Assembly (NCBI RefSeq): GCF_014191545.1 | Contig: NZ_AP023361.1 | Location: 372,001 to 436,000, forward strand | DNA from: Terrihabitans soli | GTDB taxonomy: Bacteria; Pseudomonadota; Alphaproteobacteria; Rhizobiales; Methylopilaceae | Reading direction: 5' to 3' | Length of the DNA stretch: 64,000 nt | Part shown: piece by piece, positions 42,486-52,437 of the stretch | Layout: the number at the start of each line of letters is the position of its first letter | Numbering within the stretch: position 1 is the first letter of the stretch | Notes under the pieces: model-generated | What the model was told of the DNA's origin: nothing | The model's input: only the letters and a program-made list of their open reading frames with translations | The model's database searches: none | Position numbers and translations under genes: made by a program

Positions 42486-44054
42486 ATGCATCAGTGGTGG
42501 CAGACAGGCGTTATCTACCAGGTCTATCCGCGGTCCTTTCAGGACACGGGCGGCGACGGCGTCGGCGATATCAAGGGCGTCACCCAAAGGCTCGATTATC
42601 TTGCCGATCTCGGCGTTGACGCGATCTGGCTGTCGCCCATCTTCGTCTCGCCCATGGCCGATTTCGGCTATGATGTCGCCGATTACAAAGCCATCGATCC
42701 CTTGTTCGGCACGCTTGAGGATTTCGACGATCTCGTAGCGCGGGCCCATAAGCGCGGCATGAAGATCATTCTCGATCTCGTGCCCAACCACACATCCGAA
42801 CAACATCCCTGGTTTGTCGAAAGCCGCTCGTCGAAATCCAATCCGAAGCGCGATTGGTATATCTGGCGCGAGGGCAAGGATGGCGGCCCGCCGAACAACT
42901 GGATTTCGAATTTCGGCGGCAGCGCCTGGCAGCTCGATGAAAAGACCGGGCAATATTATTACCACGCCTTCCTGAAGGAGCAGCCGGATCTCAACTGGCG
43001 CAATCCCAAAGTGCGCGAGGCGATGTTCGATGTTCTGCGCTTCTGGATGAAGCGCGGTGCCGACGGGTTCCGAGTCGATGTCATCTGGCATCTGATGAAA
43101 GATCCGGAATTCCGCGACAATCCGCCGAATCCGGATTGGACGCCCGGCCATCAGGAGATCGGCAAGTTTCATCAGGTGCACAATGCCGGCCATCCCGACG
43201 TGCATGGGGTGATTGCCGAGATGCGGCGCGTCACCGACGAATTTCCGGATCGCCTGCTCATCGGCGAACTCTATCTGCCGTTCGACAAGCTGATGGCCTA
43301 TTACGGGCGCAATCTTTCCGGCGTGCAGCTGCCCTTCAACTTCTCGCTTCTCGAGACGAAGTGGGATGCAGAGGAGATCGCGGGCACGGTGGAAGAGTAT
43401 GAAAAGCTTCTGCCTAAAGGTGCCTGGCCGAACTGGGTGCTCGGCAATCACGACCGTGAGCGCATCGCGGCAAAGATCGGACAGGCGCAAGCGCGCATCG
43501 CCGCCATGCTGCTGTTCACTTTGCGCGGCACGCCGACGCTCTATTACGGCGATGAGATCGGCATCGGCAAAGTCGATATCCCGGCTGATATGATCCAGGA
43601 CCCGTGGGAGAAGCGCGAGCCGGGCATCGGCCTTGGGCGTGATCCTGTACGCACGCCCATGCAGTGGGAATCCTCGCGCTATGCCGGCTTCAGCACCGGG
43701 ACTCCATGGCTGCCGCTGACCGAGGATTGGACGGAGAGAAATGTCGCGGCGCTCGAGGCCGATTTCTCGTCCATCTTCCACCTCCACCGCGATCTTCTGC
43801 ATCTGCGGCGCAAATCATCGGCGCTGCAGACCGGCTCCTACCGGACGCTCTGCCGCAAGAACGGTGTCTTCGCCTTCGAGCGCCGTGCAACGGGCGAGCG
43901 CCTTGCCGTCATCCTCAATATGACCCATGAGCCGCGGCGCCTGACCCTCAGCGAGGACATCCTCAACGGCAAGGTTCTGCTGGCGACCGACGGGTCGAAG
44001 AGCATCTCGAACACGCTCGCCCCCGATCAAGGCTTTGTGATCGCTCTGGATTAA
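42486..44054 (+). CDS. GH13 alpha-glucosidase
   Basis: 522 residues of the oligo-1,6-glucosidase/alpha-glucosidase type. It begins MHQWWQTGVIYQVYPRSFQD. GH13 regions are LDLVPNHTS (97-104), GFRVDVIWHL with nucleophile D198, GELY with acid/base E261, and VLGNHD with D323. The C-terminal beta domain is present. It probably splits maltose, trehalulose or sucrose-like sugars in the cytoplasm. It is divergent from the second phnCDE set and has no functional link to it. GAGAGG precedes the ATG. Confidence 0.92.
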   Translation: MHQWWQTGVIYQVYPRSFQDTGGDGVGDIKGVTQRLDYLADLGVDAIWLSPIFVSPMADFGYDVADYKAIDPLFGTLEDFDDLVARAHKRGMKIILDLVPNHTSEQHPWFVESRSSKSNPKRDWYIWREGKDGGPPNNWISNFGGSAWQLDEKTGQYYYHAFLKEQPDLNWRNPKVREAMFDVLRFWMKRGADGFRVDVIWHLMKDPEFRDNPPNPDWTPGHQEIGKFHQVHNAGHPDVHGVIAEMRRVTDEFPDRLLIGELYLPFDKLMAYYGRNLSGVQLPFNFSLLETKWDAEEIAGTVEEYEKLLPKGAWPNWVLGNHDRERIAAKIGQAQARIAAMLLFTLRGTPTLYYGDEIGIGKVDIPADMIQDPWEKREPGIGLGRDPVRTPMQWESSRYAGFSTGTPWLPLTEDWTERNVAALEADFSSIFHLHRDLLHLRRKSSALQTGSYRTLCRKNGVFAFERRATGERLAVILNMTHEPRRLTLSEDILNGKVLLATDGSKSISNTLAPDQGFVIALD

Positions 44055-44132
44055 CCTGAAAAGCCTCGAATTTCGTGAGCTTTCCCTAGAGCTTCTTGCG
44101 GTGGGGCGGGTCCATGCATTAGCTGTCAGTCG

Positions 44133-44582
44133 ATGCTGACCGCAAAGGCAAAATACGGTCTGAAGGCCATGGCCCATCTGGCGGCCCTGCCGCCGGGCAA
44201 ATCCGCGCTCATTGCGGATATTGCCACCGAGCACGGCATCCCGAAGAAATTCCTCGACGCCATCCTGAACGAGCTGCGTCAGGCCGGGCTGCTGACCAGC
44301 AAAACCGGCCGGGGCGGCGGCTATATGCTGAAGAAGCGGGCCGACGACATCATCGTCGGCGACATCATCCGCATCCTCGACGGGCCGCTCGCGGCCGTCC
44401 CCTGCGTCAGCCGCAATTTCTACGCCCGCTGCCAGGATTGCCGCACGGAAGAGGATTGCAAGATCCGTCTTCTGATGCTCGAGGCGCGCGAAGCGCTCGC
44501 CCAGGTGCTCGACCGGCGCACGCTCGCCGAGCTCGAAGCGCTCGGCCGCAACCCGATGGACGATTTCGTCTACACGATCTGA
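44133..44582 (+). CDS. Rrf2-family regulator with four cysteines
   Basis: 149 residues. The N-terminal winged helix begins MLTAKAKYGLKAMAHLA and includes SKTGRGGGYMLKK, which is standard Rrf2. C91, C100, C103 and C109 follow in a C-X8-C-X2-C-X5-C pattern, suggesting an iron-sulfur cluster or redox-sensing thiols, although the spacing is not that of IscR or NsrR. The target genes are unknown; the MBL-fold gene follows after 49 bases. The start has no strong ribosome binding site. Confidence 0.85.
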   Translation: MLTAKAKYGLKAMAHLAALPPGKSALIADIATEHGIPKKFLDAILNELRQAGLLTSKTGRGGGYMLKKRADDIIVGDIIRILDGPLAAVPCVSRNFYARCQDCRTEEDCKIRLLMLEAREALAQVLDRRTLAELEALGRNPMDDFVYTI

Positions 44583-44631
44583 TTGCTTGTAAGCCGCTGG
44601 CCGCAGGCGCAAAATTTGCCTGGGGCAGGGC

Positions 44632-45447
44632 ATGAAAATCCATCATCTCAATTGCGGGACGCATTGTCCCATCGGCGGCGCGCTGTTCGACGGCACGAGC
44701 CTCTCTCCGCTGGCGCGCGTCACAACGCATGTCCTTCTGATCGAGAGCGATAAAGGTCTTATTCTGGTCGATACGGGCTACGGCCTGCAAGACGTGCAGC
44801 ATCCGCATCCGCGCATTTCGAAATTCATGCGCGGACTTTTGAACATCAGGCTGCATGAGGAAGACACCGCGCTCCGGCAGATCGAAAAGCTTGGCTTCTC
44901 CGCAAAAGACGTGCGCCACATCGTGCTGACGCATTTGGATTTCGATCATGCCGGCGGCATCGAGGATTTTCCCGAGGCGCGCGTGCATGTGATGGAAACG
45001 GAAAAACACGCCGCCGAAACGAAGAGACGCGGCTTTCTGCCGAGCCGCCGCTACCGTCCGCTGCAATGGGATGAGGTGCGCGACTGGAAAACTTACGCAG
45101 CGGGTGGTGAGGACTGGTTCGGCTTCGATGCGGTGCGCGATCTCGACGGCCTGCCGCCGGACATTCTCTTCATCCCGCTGCCCGGCCACACGCTAGGCCA
45201 TGCGGGTGTCGCTATCCGCACCAAAGACGGCTGGCTGCTGCACGCGGGCGATGCCTATTTCAATCGCGGTGAGCTCACGCAATGCGCCTGCTGTCCGCCG
45301 GGCATCGCCGCCTATCAGGCGGTGATGGCTGCCGACCGCGGAGCGCGCAATGTCAATCGCGCGCGCCTCTACGATCTGAAATCGCGCTCCGATGTCAGAA
45401 TATTCTGCTCGCACGATGCCGAGGAGCTGAAAGCCCTGCAGGCCTAG
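44632..45447 (+). CDS. MBL-fold hydrolase, N-acyl-homoserine-lactonase-like
   Basis: 271 residues. The metal-binding motif is THLDFDHAGG with H101, D103, D105 and H106, where the second ligand of the usual HxHxDH is Asp. The other ligands are probably H in PLPGHTLGHAG, D in HAGDAYF and the C-terminal H of CSHDAEE. Size and order fit AHL lactonase-like proteins of the glyoxalase II superfamily. It could hydrolyse lactones or thioesters. GGCAGGG lies before the ATG. It overlaps the convergent ATP-grasp gene by 4 bases. Confidence 0.82.
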   Translation: MKIHHLNCGTHCPIGGALFDGTSLSPLARVTTHVLLIESDKGLILVDTGYGLQDVQHPHPRISKFMRGLLNIRLHEEDTALRQIEKLGFSAKDVRHIVLTHLDFDHAGGIEDFPEARVHVMETEKHAAETKRRGFLPSRRYRPLQWDEVRDWKTYAAGGEDWFGFDAVRDLDGLPPDILFIPLPGHTLGHAGVAIRTKDGWLLHAGDAYFNRGELTQCACCPPGIAAYQAVMAADRGARNVNRARLYDLKSRSDVRIFCSHDAEELKALQA

Positions 45448-46673
45448 GCGATCTCGTCGCGGATGATGCGGATCGATTCCGCCGTGAGCAATCCCGCGCC
45501 CCAGCCGCGCGACGGCAGGATATGGCTGGTTTTCGGATAGACAAGCACGGCAAGCCCCGTCGCGGCGCAAGGCAGAGCGCTCATCCAGTCGAGCCAGACA
45601 GGTGTCAGCTCTTCGACGCTATCTGAATATTCGCCGCTCGCCGTCATGAAGCGGAAGATTTCGCGGATGATCTCAATGCGTGAGTTATGCCTGAGCGCCG
45701 CGCCGAGCAAAGCCTGCAGCGAAAGGCGCGTGCGCACGCCGGTCTTCGACGGCGGCGCTTCTTCCGGGCTTTCGCCGAGCGAGATGCGAACGAGAAGTCC
45801 CGCAAGATCGAGCCCCGAGAAATGCGCGCTCATCGGTTCGACAAGACGCGGATTGCAGTCGACGAAATAGGGCGTCTCGTCTTTCCAGAGATAATCCAGC
45901 GAGATCGCACCGTGCCAGTTGAGCGCTTTCGCAAATTTCTCCATCTCGGTTTTGACGCGCAGCCGCCAGACGCTTTCCTTCAAGGCCTCGCCGCCACCGG
46001 CGCCGCGGATGATCTGGCGATAGCCGTGCATCGCAACGAAGCGGCCATGATCGAATAATAGCTGCGCATGTTCGAGCGGTGCGTCGATGAAATCCTGGAT
46101 GATGATCGGGCCGTGCTCGCCGCCGGTCTGCACGCGCGCTGCCGCCGCATCGTCTTTGGTCTTCACAACCTGCACGCCGCGGCTGGCGGTGCTCATAGGA
46201 CGTTTGACGATGAAGGGCGTGCCCGGATCGGGAATGTCCGCCGCGTTGTCGATGACGCGCGTCTGCGGCTGCGGCATGCCGAGTTCGCGCATCTTTTGCG
46301 AGAACGTCCATTTGTCGAGGCCGGTGCTGTAGGCCTCATAAGCGGGCAGCGCGATGCTTGTACCTTCCGGAATGCGGTGCAGGGCTTTGGAAAAGATCAA
46401 TCCCTGTTCGTGGATCGGCAGAAGGACATCGAATTGGCCGGTGCGCGACAGTTCGAGCGCAAATTCCAGATAGGCCTTGGGGTGGCTCGCAATCGGCGGG
46501 CAGCGATGAACTTTCCGGACAAAGCGCGAGAACCGGCTGATGCAGTGCACGTCCGGGTCCATGATCTCGATATGGTGGCCGGCAAGGCCGAGCGCCGTCA
46601 CTGCCTCGCGGGCGGAGGTCGAAGCGCCCTCGGTCAAAAGGATGCGCAGTCGTCGTGCGGGGGCGGCGGTCAT
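45444..46673 (-). CDS. ATP-grasp domain protein
   Basis: 409 residues. N-terminal Rossmann-like part RILLTEGASTSAREAVTALGLAGHHIEIMD, then an ATP-grasp fold with PFIVKRPMSTASRGVQVVKT, IIIQDFIDAP, and the metal-binding end DCNPRLVEPMSAHFSGLDL. It resembles carboxylate-amine ligases of the carbamoyl-phosphate-synthase-like group. The ATG at 46673 is chosen because upstream residues up to 46850 are Pro/Arg-rich and improbable. No ribosome binding site is obvious. Substrates unknown. Confidence 0.82.
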   Translation of the reverse strand: MTAAPARRLRILLTEGASTSAREAVTALGLAGHHIEIMDPDVHCISRFSRFVRKVHRCPPIASHPKAYLEFALELSRTGQFDVLLPIHEQGLIFSKALHRIPEGTSIALPAYEAYSTGLDKWTFSQKMRELGMPQPQTRVIDNAADIPDPGTPFIVKRPMSTASRGVQVVKTKDDAAAARVQTGGEHGPIIIQDFIDAPLEHAQLLFDHGRFVAMHGYRQIIRGAGGGEALKESVWRLRVKTEMEKFAKALNWHGAISLDYLWKDETPYFVDCNPRLVEPMSAHFSGLDLAGLLVRISLGESPEEAPPSKTGVRTRLSLQALLGAALRHNSRIEIIREIFRFMTASGEYSDSVEELTPVWLDWMSALPCAATGLAVLVYPKTSHILPSRGWGAGLLTAESIRIIRDEIA

Positions 46674-46915
46674 AGAGAGCTTCTGGGTCAGGAACGGGGG
46701 AAAGTCACCCCCGCGGGGGAAGCGGGGTGGACGGCGGGGTAGTGGGGAGATATTCCGCCGCCATGGCCCTGCAAAGCCTAAAATTCGCGCGAAGCGGTCT
46801 TCTGACGGCCTATTTGCCGTTTGGCCGCTCTGTCCCCGCCCTCGCCACATTCATGGGCGAGGGAAAGCCTTCACCCAACCCGATCGTCCTTTGGCTGGCG
46901 GCTTCCCCCGACCCG

Positions 46916-49261
46916 ATGAAGCTCTTTTTGTCTCAAAGCTTTGCGCCGCTCCGGCGGTTCTGCATCCTGCTCATTGCGATCGTCGCCGTGCTGTTTGCGG
47001 CGGGCGCTTTTGCGCAGGAAGAGGAAAACCGTCAGCTCGACGTCGCCAAGCAGAGCCTCGATCAGGTCGAGAAGGAACTCGCGGCCGGTGCGTTCGACGA
47101 TGCGGCGCTGTTCGAAGTGCAAAAGCGCATCGATGCGACGCGCGGCGATATTCAGCGCGTCACCGATGCACTCGCGCCCCGCGCCCAGGCCATTGCCGGG
47201 CGTATCGAACAGCTCGGCCCGCCGCCGGCGGAAGGCCAGCCGGCGGAAAGCGCCGAGATTGCGCAGGAGCGCCAGGCGCAGACCAAAGCGCGCCAGCCCA
47301 TCGACGAAGTGCTGAAGCGCGCGAGCCTGCTCTCGGTTCAGGCCGATCAGATGTCGGAAAGCATCGCCGAGAAAAGGCGCGATCTGTTTGCGACGCGCGT
47401 TCTCGCCCGCACCAAATCGCTGCTCGATCCGACGCTCTGGTTCGATACGCTGAATGAGGTGCCGCGCCGCTGGGCCGCCACCAAAAATCTCCTCGCCGAC
47501 TGGCGCTCGCGTTTCGCCGCCGATCAGCGCGGCTTTCTGCTTCTCGGCGCGCTGGCGCTGGCGCTTGTCATCGCCTGGCCGCTGCGCCGGTGGGTGCAGC
47601 GTTTCGGGCAGCAATATTTTGCCGAACAGGCGCCCTCGACGCGGCTGCGCCGCTCGGCGGCGGCGCTCTGGGTTCTGCTCATCATCACCGCAACGCCGAT
47701 CGCGGGCGCTGTTCTCATCTATTACGGCCTGACGGCGCCGGGCCTCGTGCCCGAACGCGCTTTGCCTTTCATCGGCAAGCTTGTGCGTCTCACGGCGTTT
47801 GTCAGTTTCGTTGCCGGTCTGACGCGCGCCATTCTGGCGCCCGGCCGCGATTCATGGCGCCTGCCGCCGCTCAGCGATGAGATGGCCTCGCGCCTTGCGC
47901 CTTACCCGCTCTACATTGCGGGTATCTTTGCGCTGGCGCAGGCGATCCTGGCTTTCCTCGATGTCATCGGTGTCGGCCTTGCGCCGGTCATGCTCATCGA
48001 CGGCATCGCCGCCGTTGCGATCGCGCTGACCTTCGTGCTCGCCATGCGTCCGGCGAAAGAGGCTTCGGAAGAAGTCGAGAGCCAGCCGGCGCAGCGCGAG
48101 GATCTGTGGCTCGCATCCTTGGTGCGCGTTATTGCCTGGGCGGCAATCGTCATTGTCATCGCCGCGGCGCTCGCCGGTTATATTTCCTTCGCCTTCTTCC
48201 TTGCCGCGCAGATGATGTGGCTCGGCGTTCTCGGTGGAATTCTCTATCTGCTGCTGACGCTGGTGGACGATCTTCTGCTCGGCTGGGGCGGCGACAAGCG
48301 CCTTCTGAAATTTGCGAAGAACACGGTCGGGTTTCAGAAGAGCCGCGTCGAACAGCTGTGTGTTCTTGCGTCGGGCGTTCTGCGTCTTGTCCTGATCGTC
48401 ATGGCGGTGCTGCTGGCGATCGCGCCCTGGGGCGTCGAGTCCGGCCATGTGCTCGGCTGGATCGGCCGCGCCTTCACCGGCATCACCTTTGGCGGCGTGT
48501 CTTTCTCGCTCGCAGCCGTGTTCGGCGCGCTCGTTCTTCTCATCGCCGGCATTCTTCTGACGCGCGGTGTGCAGGGGTGGCTCGACAAAGCCTATCTGCC
48601 GCGCACGCGGATGGATGACGGGCTGAAGAACTCCATCCGCACGGCGACCGGCTGGGCCGGCGTGCTGCTGACGATCGGGCTTGCTGTGTCCTCGCTCGGC
48701 TTCGGGCTCGACCGCATCGCCATCGTGGCGGGTGCATTGTCCGTCGGTATCGGTTTCGGCCTGCAATCGGTCGTGTCGAATTTCGTCTCCGGCCTCATCC
48801 TTCTCGCCGAGCGCCCGATCAAGGTCGGCGATTGGGTTTCGGTCGGGGGCGATGAAGGCAATGTACGCCGCATCTCGGTGCGCTCGACGGCCATCGAGAT
48901 GTTCGACAACTCGGTTCTCATCGTGCCGAACTCCGATCTCATCACAAAGCCCGTGCGCAACCGCACGCATCAGAGCCAGCTCGGTGTCGTGCGCGTTGCC
49001 ATCGGCACGGGGCATGAGGCGGATGTGACGGAAGTGCGCAGCATTCTTCTCGGTGCGGTCGCCTCGGTGCCCGCGCTTCTTGCCAATCCGCCGCCGAGCG
49101 TGCTCATCCAGGCAACGACCGATCTCGGCGTGCAATGGCAGCTGACCTGCAACGTTCCTTCGCCCCGGCAAGTGGCATCGGCGCGCAGCGAGCTTTACTT
49201 TGCGGTTCTGAAAGAATTTCAGGCCAAGAACATCCGGATCACGGCATCGTCCGCGGCGTAA
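46916..49261 (+). CDS. Mechanosensitive ion channel, DUF3772-MscS type
   Basis: 781 residues. A signal peptide (about 1-34, ending AGAFA) is followed by a periplasmic coiled-coil (DUF3772-like, about 35-190), at least eight membrane segments between 200 and 560, and a C-terminal MscS core with VGIGFGLQSVVSNFVSGLILLAERPIKVGDWV and the beta domain VRRISVRSTAIEMFDNSVLIVPNSDLI. Such large MscS homologues protect against osmotic down-shock. The ATG at 46916 sits immediately before the signal peptide; ATG 46763 is an alternative. Upstream bases 46674-46915 hold no supported gene. Confidence 0.9.
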   Translation: MKLFLSQSFAPLRRFCILLIAIVAVLFAAGAFAQEEENRQLDVAKQSLDQVEKELAAGAFDDAALFEVQKRIDATRGDIQRVTDALAPRAQAIAGRIEQLGPPPAEGQPAESAEIAQERQAQTKARQPIDEVLKRASLLSVQADQMSESIAEKRRDLFATRVLARTKSLLDPTLWFDTLNEVPRRWAATKNLLADWRSRFAADQRGFLLLGALALALVIAWPLRRWVQRFGQQYFAEQAPSTRLRRSAAALWVLLIITATPIAGAVLIYYGLTAPGLVPERALPFIGKLVRLTAFVSFVAGLTRAILAPGRDSWRLPPLSDEMASRLAPYPLYIAGIFALAQAILAFLDVIGVGLAPVMLIDGIAAVAIALTFVLAMRPAKEASEEVESQPAQREDLWLASLVRVIAWAAIVIVIAAALAGYISFAFFLAAQMMWLGVLGGILYLLLTLVDDLLLGWGGDKRLLKFAKNTVGFQKSRVEQLCVLASGVLRLVLIVMAVLLAIAPWGVESGHVLGWIGRAFTGITFGGVSFSLAAVFGALVLLIAGILLTRGVQGWLDKAYLPRTRMDDGLKNSIRTATGWAGVLLTIGLAVSSLGFGLDRIAIVAGALSVGIGFGLQSVVSNFVSGLILLAERPIKVGDWVSVGGDEGNVRRISVRSTAIEMFDNSVLIVPNSDLITKPVRNRTHQSQLGVVRVAIGTGHEADVTEVRSILLGAVASVPALLANPPPSVLIQATTDLGVQWQLTCNVPSPRQVASARSELYFAVLKEFQAKNIRITASSAA

Positions 49262-49285
49262 AAGTTAATTTCGAAAGGCATCAGC

Positions 49286-49894
49286 GTGACCCGTTCGTTC
49301 CCGATCGCCAGCCTGTCCGGCCTCCTGAACCTTGCTGTCGTTGCCGGCGCGGTCTTTGCTTCTGCCTGCACCCAGACAACGATCCCGGAGAAGCCGAGCT
49401 TCTATCTGAATCTCTCGGCGCCGGGCGCCGAGGTCGACAGTGCCGCCGCCGCCTCGATGATTTCGGGCTACCGCCAGAACAATGGCCGCGGCCCGGTCAC
49501 CGTCGATCCGGTTCTGACCCAGATCGCCAAGGCTCATGCTGCGGAAATGGCGCGCAAGACCAAGGTTGGCCACGATGTCGGCTCGGGCCCGCTCGATGCG
49601 CGCGCCAAAAAGGCGGGCTACGCCTATGCCCGAATCGCCGAGAACGTCGCCGGCGGCTATCAGACCCTGGCCGAGGCCTTTTCCGGCTGGCGCGATTCGC
49701 CGGACCACAAAAAGAACATGCTGATGCCTCAGGCGACCCGTATCGGCATCGCCGTCGCCCAGGCCCCTGGTTACAAGTACAAGGTCTTCTGGGCCATGGT
49801 GATTGCCGAACCGGAAGCCTATCCCGTGCCGGTCATGCCTGGACCTGGGGCCGGGGTCGGGCCTGGACCTCAAACGAGCGTGACCATCCGCTGA
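49286..49894 (+). CDS. CAP-domain lipoprotein
   Basis: 202 residues. The N-terminus MTRSFPIASLSGLLNLAVVAG ends in FASAC (C28), a weak lipobox. The CAP/SCP domain is visible: LTQIAKAHAAEMARKTKVGHDVGSG, YARIAENVAGGYQTLAEAFSGWRDSPDHKKNML, RIGIAVAQAPGYKYKVFWAMVIAEP. A Pro/Gly tail follows. GTG start with AAAGG eight bases upstream. Bacterial CAP proteins are secreted or envelope proteins of unclear activity. It lies between envelope-related genes. Confidence 0.85.
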   Translation: MTRSFPIASLSGLLNLAVVAGAVFASACTQTTIPEKPSFYLNLSAPGAEVDSAAAASMISGYRQNNGRGPVTVDPVLTQIAKAHAAEMARKTKVGHDVGSGPLDARAKKAGYAYARIAENVAGGYQTLAEAFSGWRDSPDHKKNMLMPQATRIGIAVAQAPGYKYKVFWAMVIAEPEAYPVPVMPGPGAGVGPGPQTSVTIR

Positions 49895-49943
49895 CTCGCC
49901 AGAGGCCGCCGGACGGGGTATTTCAGAGGCCGCGATTGTTGAG

Positions 49944-51317
49944 ATGCCGAAGCTGATGATCCTGCGGCCGATTTTCCTTTTTGCACTGGCGCTTCTCGCC
50001 CTTCAGCCGGGGCTTGCCGCGGCGCGTCCGGCCCTTGTCATCGATGCCGACTCAGGCCGCATCCTGCATGCCGAGGAAGCCACCTCGCTCTGGTACCCGG
50101 CCTCTCTCACAAAATTGATGACGACCTATGTGGTGCTGTCGGCGGTGCGCGAAGGCCGCGTCACGCTCGATACGCCGCTGCTCTACACCGCCAATGCCCA
50201 GGCGCAGCCGGCGAGTAAAATGGGCTTTCCGGTCAACACCGTCATCACCGTCGACAATGCCCTGAAGCTGCTCATCGTGAAGTCCGCGAACGATCTTGCC
50301 GTGACGTTGGCGGAAGGCGTCGGCGGCAGCGTTCCGGCTTTCGTTCAGGAAATGAACCGCACGGCGCAGGGCCTCGGCATGACGCAGAGCCGCTTCCGGA
50401 ACCCGAACGGCTGGCACGACGACGCCCAGGTCACCTCGGCGCGCGATATGGCGATCCTCGCCCGCGCGCTCTACCGCGACTTCCCGCAATATTACAATGT
50501 CTACTCGATCGGCGCGCTGCAGCTCGGCAAGCGCGTGATCCGCGGCCACAACGCGCTGCTCGGCCGTTTCAACGGCGCCGACGGCATGAAGACGGGCTTC
50601 ACCTGTCCGTCAGGCTTCAATCTCGTCGCCAGCGCCCATCGCGGCAAACGCCATCTCATCGTCGTCGTGCTCGGCCATGCCTCATCGCGCGAGCGCACGC
50701 AGCGTGCGGCCGAGCTCTTGAATGCCGGCTTCGGCAGCTGGACGTTCTGGCGCACCGGCCAGGAAGTCGCGACGCTCCCGGCCTCGAGCGCGCCTGCGCC
50801 CAATATGCGGGCGGAAGTCTGCGAGCGGAAAAAGGGTGTGCCGGCTGAAGAGATCGGCGAAGTGGACGCCGACGCGCAGGACATGATGGAGCGCAATTCG
50901 CGCAACACCGCGCTGTCGGGCCTCATCACCTCGGGCTATGCCGCCGAGCAGAAGCCTTTGCTGTCCGATGCGCCGCCGCCGGTGATCCCGGTGCCGGTCT
51001 TCCTTGGCGCAAATCCGGCGGGCCCGCCGGAATATATCGCGCTCGCAACGCAGATGGCGCCCAATGGCGGCATTCCGAACGAGCCTGAGCCCGCGCCTGC
51101 CAAGCCGAAAAAGCAGAAGAAGACGGCGGCAAAATCAAATCCCGCTCCGGCCAAGCCGGCTGCTGCCGCCGAACCGGCAAAGCCCGCGGCGCAATCCATC
51201 AAGCCCGGCGCTTCGCCGCCGCTGCCCGCCAATCCGAAGCCGGCGGCTGCGCCCGCGCCGGCCAAACCGAAAGCGGCCGCCGCGCCCGCAAAGCCCAAGC
51301 CCAAGCCGAACACGTGA
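49944..51317 (+). CDS. D-alanyl-D-alanine carboxypeptidase with Ala/Pro/Lys-rich tail
   Basis: 457 residues. The signal peptide ends near AAA (27). The serine active site is S54-L-T-K57, the second motif S114-A-N116, and the third K216-T-G218. Residues to about 270 form the peptidase S11 domain, which trims pentapeptide side chains of peptidoglycan. After about 365 the chain becomes a long repeat of Ala, Pro and Lys (PAKPK-type units) that probably anchors or spaces in the wall. The start is preceded by GAGATG-type sequence. The CobW gene overlaps it by 4 bases. Confidence 0.92.
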   Translation: MPKLMILRPIFLFALALLALQPGLAAARPALVIDADSGRILHAEEATSLWYPASLTKLMTTYVVLSAVREGRVTLDTPLLYTANAQAQPASKMGFPVNTVITVDNALKLLIVKSANDLAVTLAEGVGGSVPAFVQEMNRTAQGLGMTQSRFRNPNGWHDDAQVTSARDMAILARALYRDFPQYYNVYSIGALQLGKRVIRGHNALLGRFNGADGMKTGFTCPSGFNLVASAHRGKRHLIVVVLGHASSRERTQRAAELLNAGFGSWTFWRTGQEVATLPASSAPAPNMRAEVCERKKGVPAEEIGEVDADAQDMMERNSRNTALSGLITSGYAAEQKPLLSDAPPPVIPVPVFLGANPAGPPEYIALATQMAPNGGIPNEPEPAPAKPKKQKKTAAKSNPAPAKPAAAAEPAKPAAQSIKPGASPPLPANPKPAAAPAPAKPKAAAAPAKPKPKPNT

Positions 51318-52372
51318 GCGCGCTGAATTCCGGTCGGCCGATCCCGCTGACCGTGCTCACCGGCTTTCTCGGCGCCGGCAAGACGACACTTCTCAATCAG
51401 CTTCTGCGCGATCCGGCCCTTTCGGGCACGCTCGTTCTGGTCAACGAATTCGGCGAGATCGGCCTCGATCATCTTCTGATCGAGCAGGTCGACGGCGATG
51501 TCGTTGCGCTGGCAGGCGGGTGCCTCTGCTGCCAGGTGCGCAGCGATCTCATCGATACCCTCGAGGATCTACTCCGCCGTAGAGACGAGGGCGAGATTCC
51601 GGCTTTCGATCGTGTTGTGCTGGAGACGACGGGTCTTGCCGATCCCGTACCGGTCATCCATTCGCTGATCGCGCACCCCTATATTTCCCTGCGTTTTGCG
51701 CTCGACGGCGTCGTCACGCTCGTCGATGCGGTGAACGGCTTTCGCACGCTGAACGAGTTCGAAGAAGCGCGGCGGCAGCTTTATCTTGCCGACGCTGTGG
51801 TGCTGACGAAGAGCGATCTTGCCGACGCGGCAACGCGCGCCGCTATCGAAGCGGAAATCCGCCGCGTGAAGCCCGAACTTCCCGTTCTCGATGCGGCGCG
51901 CGGGGAAGCCGTGCCCGCAAATCTCTTCGGCCTCGGCGGACACGATGCGGAGAACCTCAAGCCCTGGCTTGCCGCAGGCACCGAGACCTCCGCCCATGAC
52001 GACGGCGTCAAAACCACAACTCTGTGGAGCGATGCGGCGCTGCCGCCGACCTCGTTCGGCATGTTCATCGACCTTCTGCGCTCCGAACACGGGGCGAAGA
52101 TCCTGCGCCTGAAGGGTCTCCTGCGCATGGCGGACGATCCGGACCGTCCGGTCGTGGTGCATGGCGTGCAGCATCTGTTTCACCCGCCGCGGCGGCTCGA
52201 CGCCTGGCCGGACGAGGACACACGCACCCGCATCGTGGTGATCGGCAAACATCTCGACGCCGATCTCGTGCGCCGCCTCTACGACGCCTTTGCCGGCGTA
52301 CCGGGCCTCGATGCGCCGGACCGTTCGGCTTTGCTCGACAATCCGCTCGCCCCGCCCGGCATGAGACGTTGA
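51314..52372 (+). CDS. CobW/YjiA family metal-chaperone GTPase
   Basis: 352 residues. Walker A GFLGAGKTT is at 17-25, the metal motif GGCLCC at 68-73, the GTPase base motif TKSD near 160-165, and the CobW C-terminal domain ends with LFHPPRRLDAWPDED. The C-x-CC motif binds zinc or cobalt; members insert metals into enzymes. GTG start overlaps the carboxypeptidase stop codon. Metal and client unknown. Confidence 0.9.
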   Translation: MSALNSGRPIPLTVLTGFLGAGKTTLLNQLLRDPALSGTLVLVNEFGEIGLDHLLIEQVDGDVVALAGGCLCCQVRSDLIDTLEDLLRRRDEGEIPAFDRVVLETTGLADPVPVIHSLIAHPYISLRFALDGVVTLVDAVNGFRTLNEFEEARRQLYLADAVVLTKSDLADAATRAAIEAEIRRVKPELPVLDAARGEAVPANLFGLGGHDAENLKPWLAAGTETSAHDDGVKTTTLWSDAALPPTSFGMFIDLLRSEHGAKILRLKGLLRMADDPDRPVVVHGVQHLFHPPRRLDAWPDEDTRTRIVVIGKHLDADLVRRLYDAFAGVPGLDAPDRSALLDNPLAPPGMRR

Positions 52373-52437
52373 GCCTTGCGTAATCTGCGCCCAGCGGCTT
52401 TTACTGCGCGCCGAGGAAACGCAAAAACGGAAATCCC

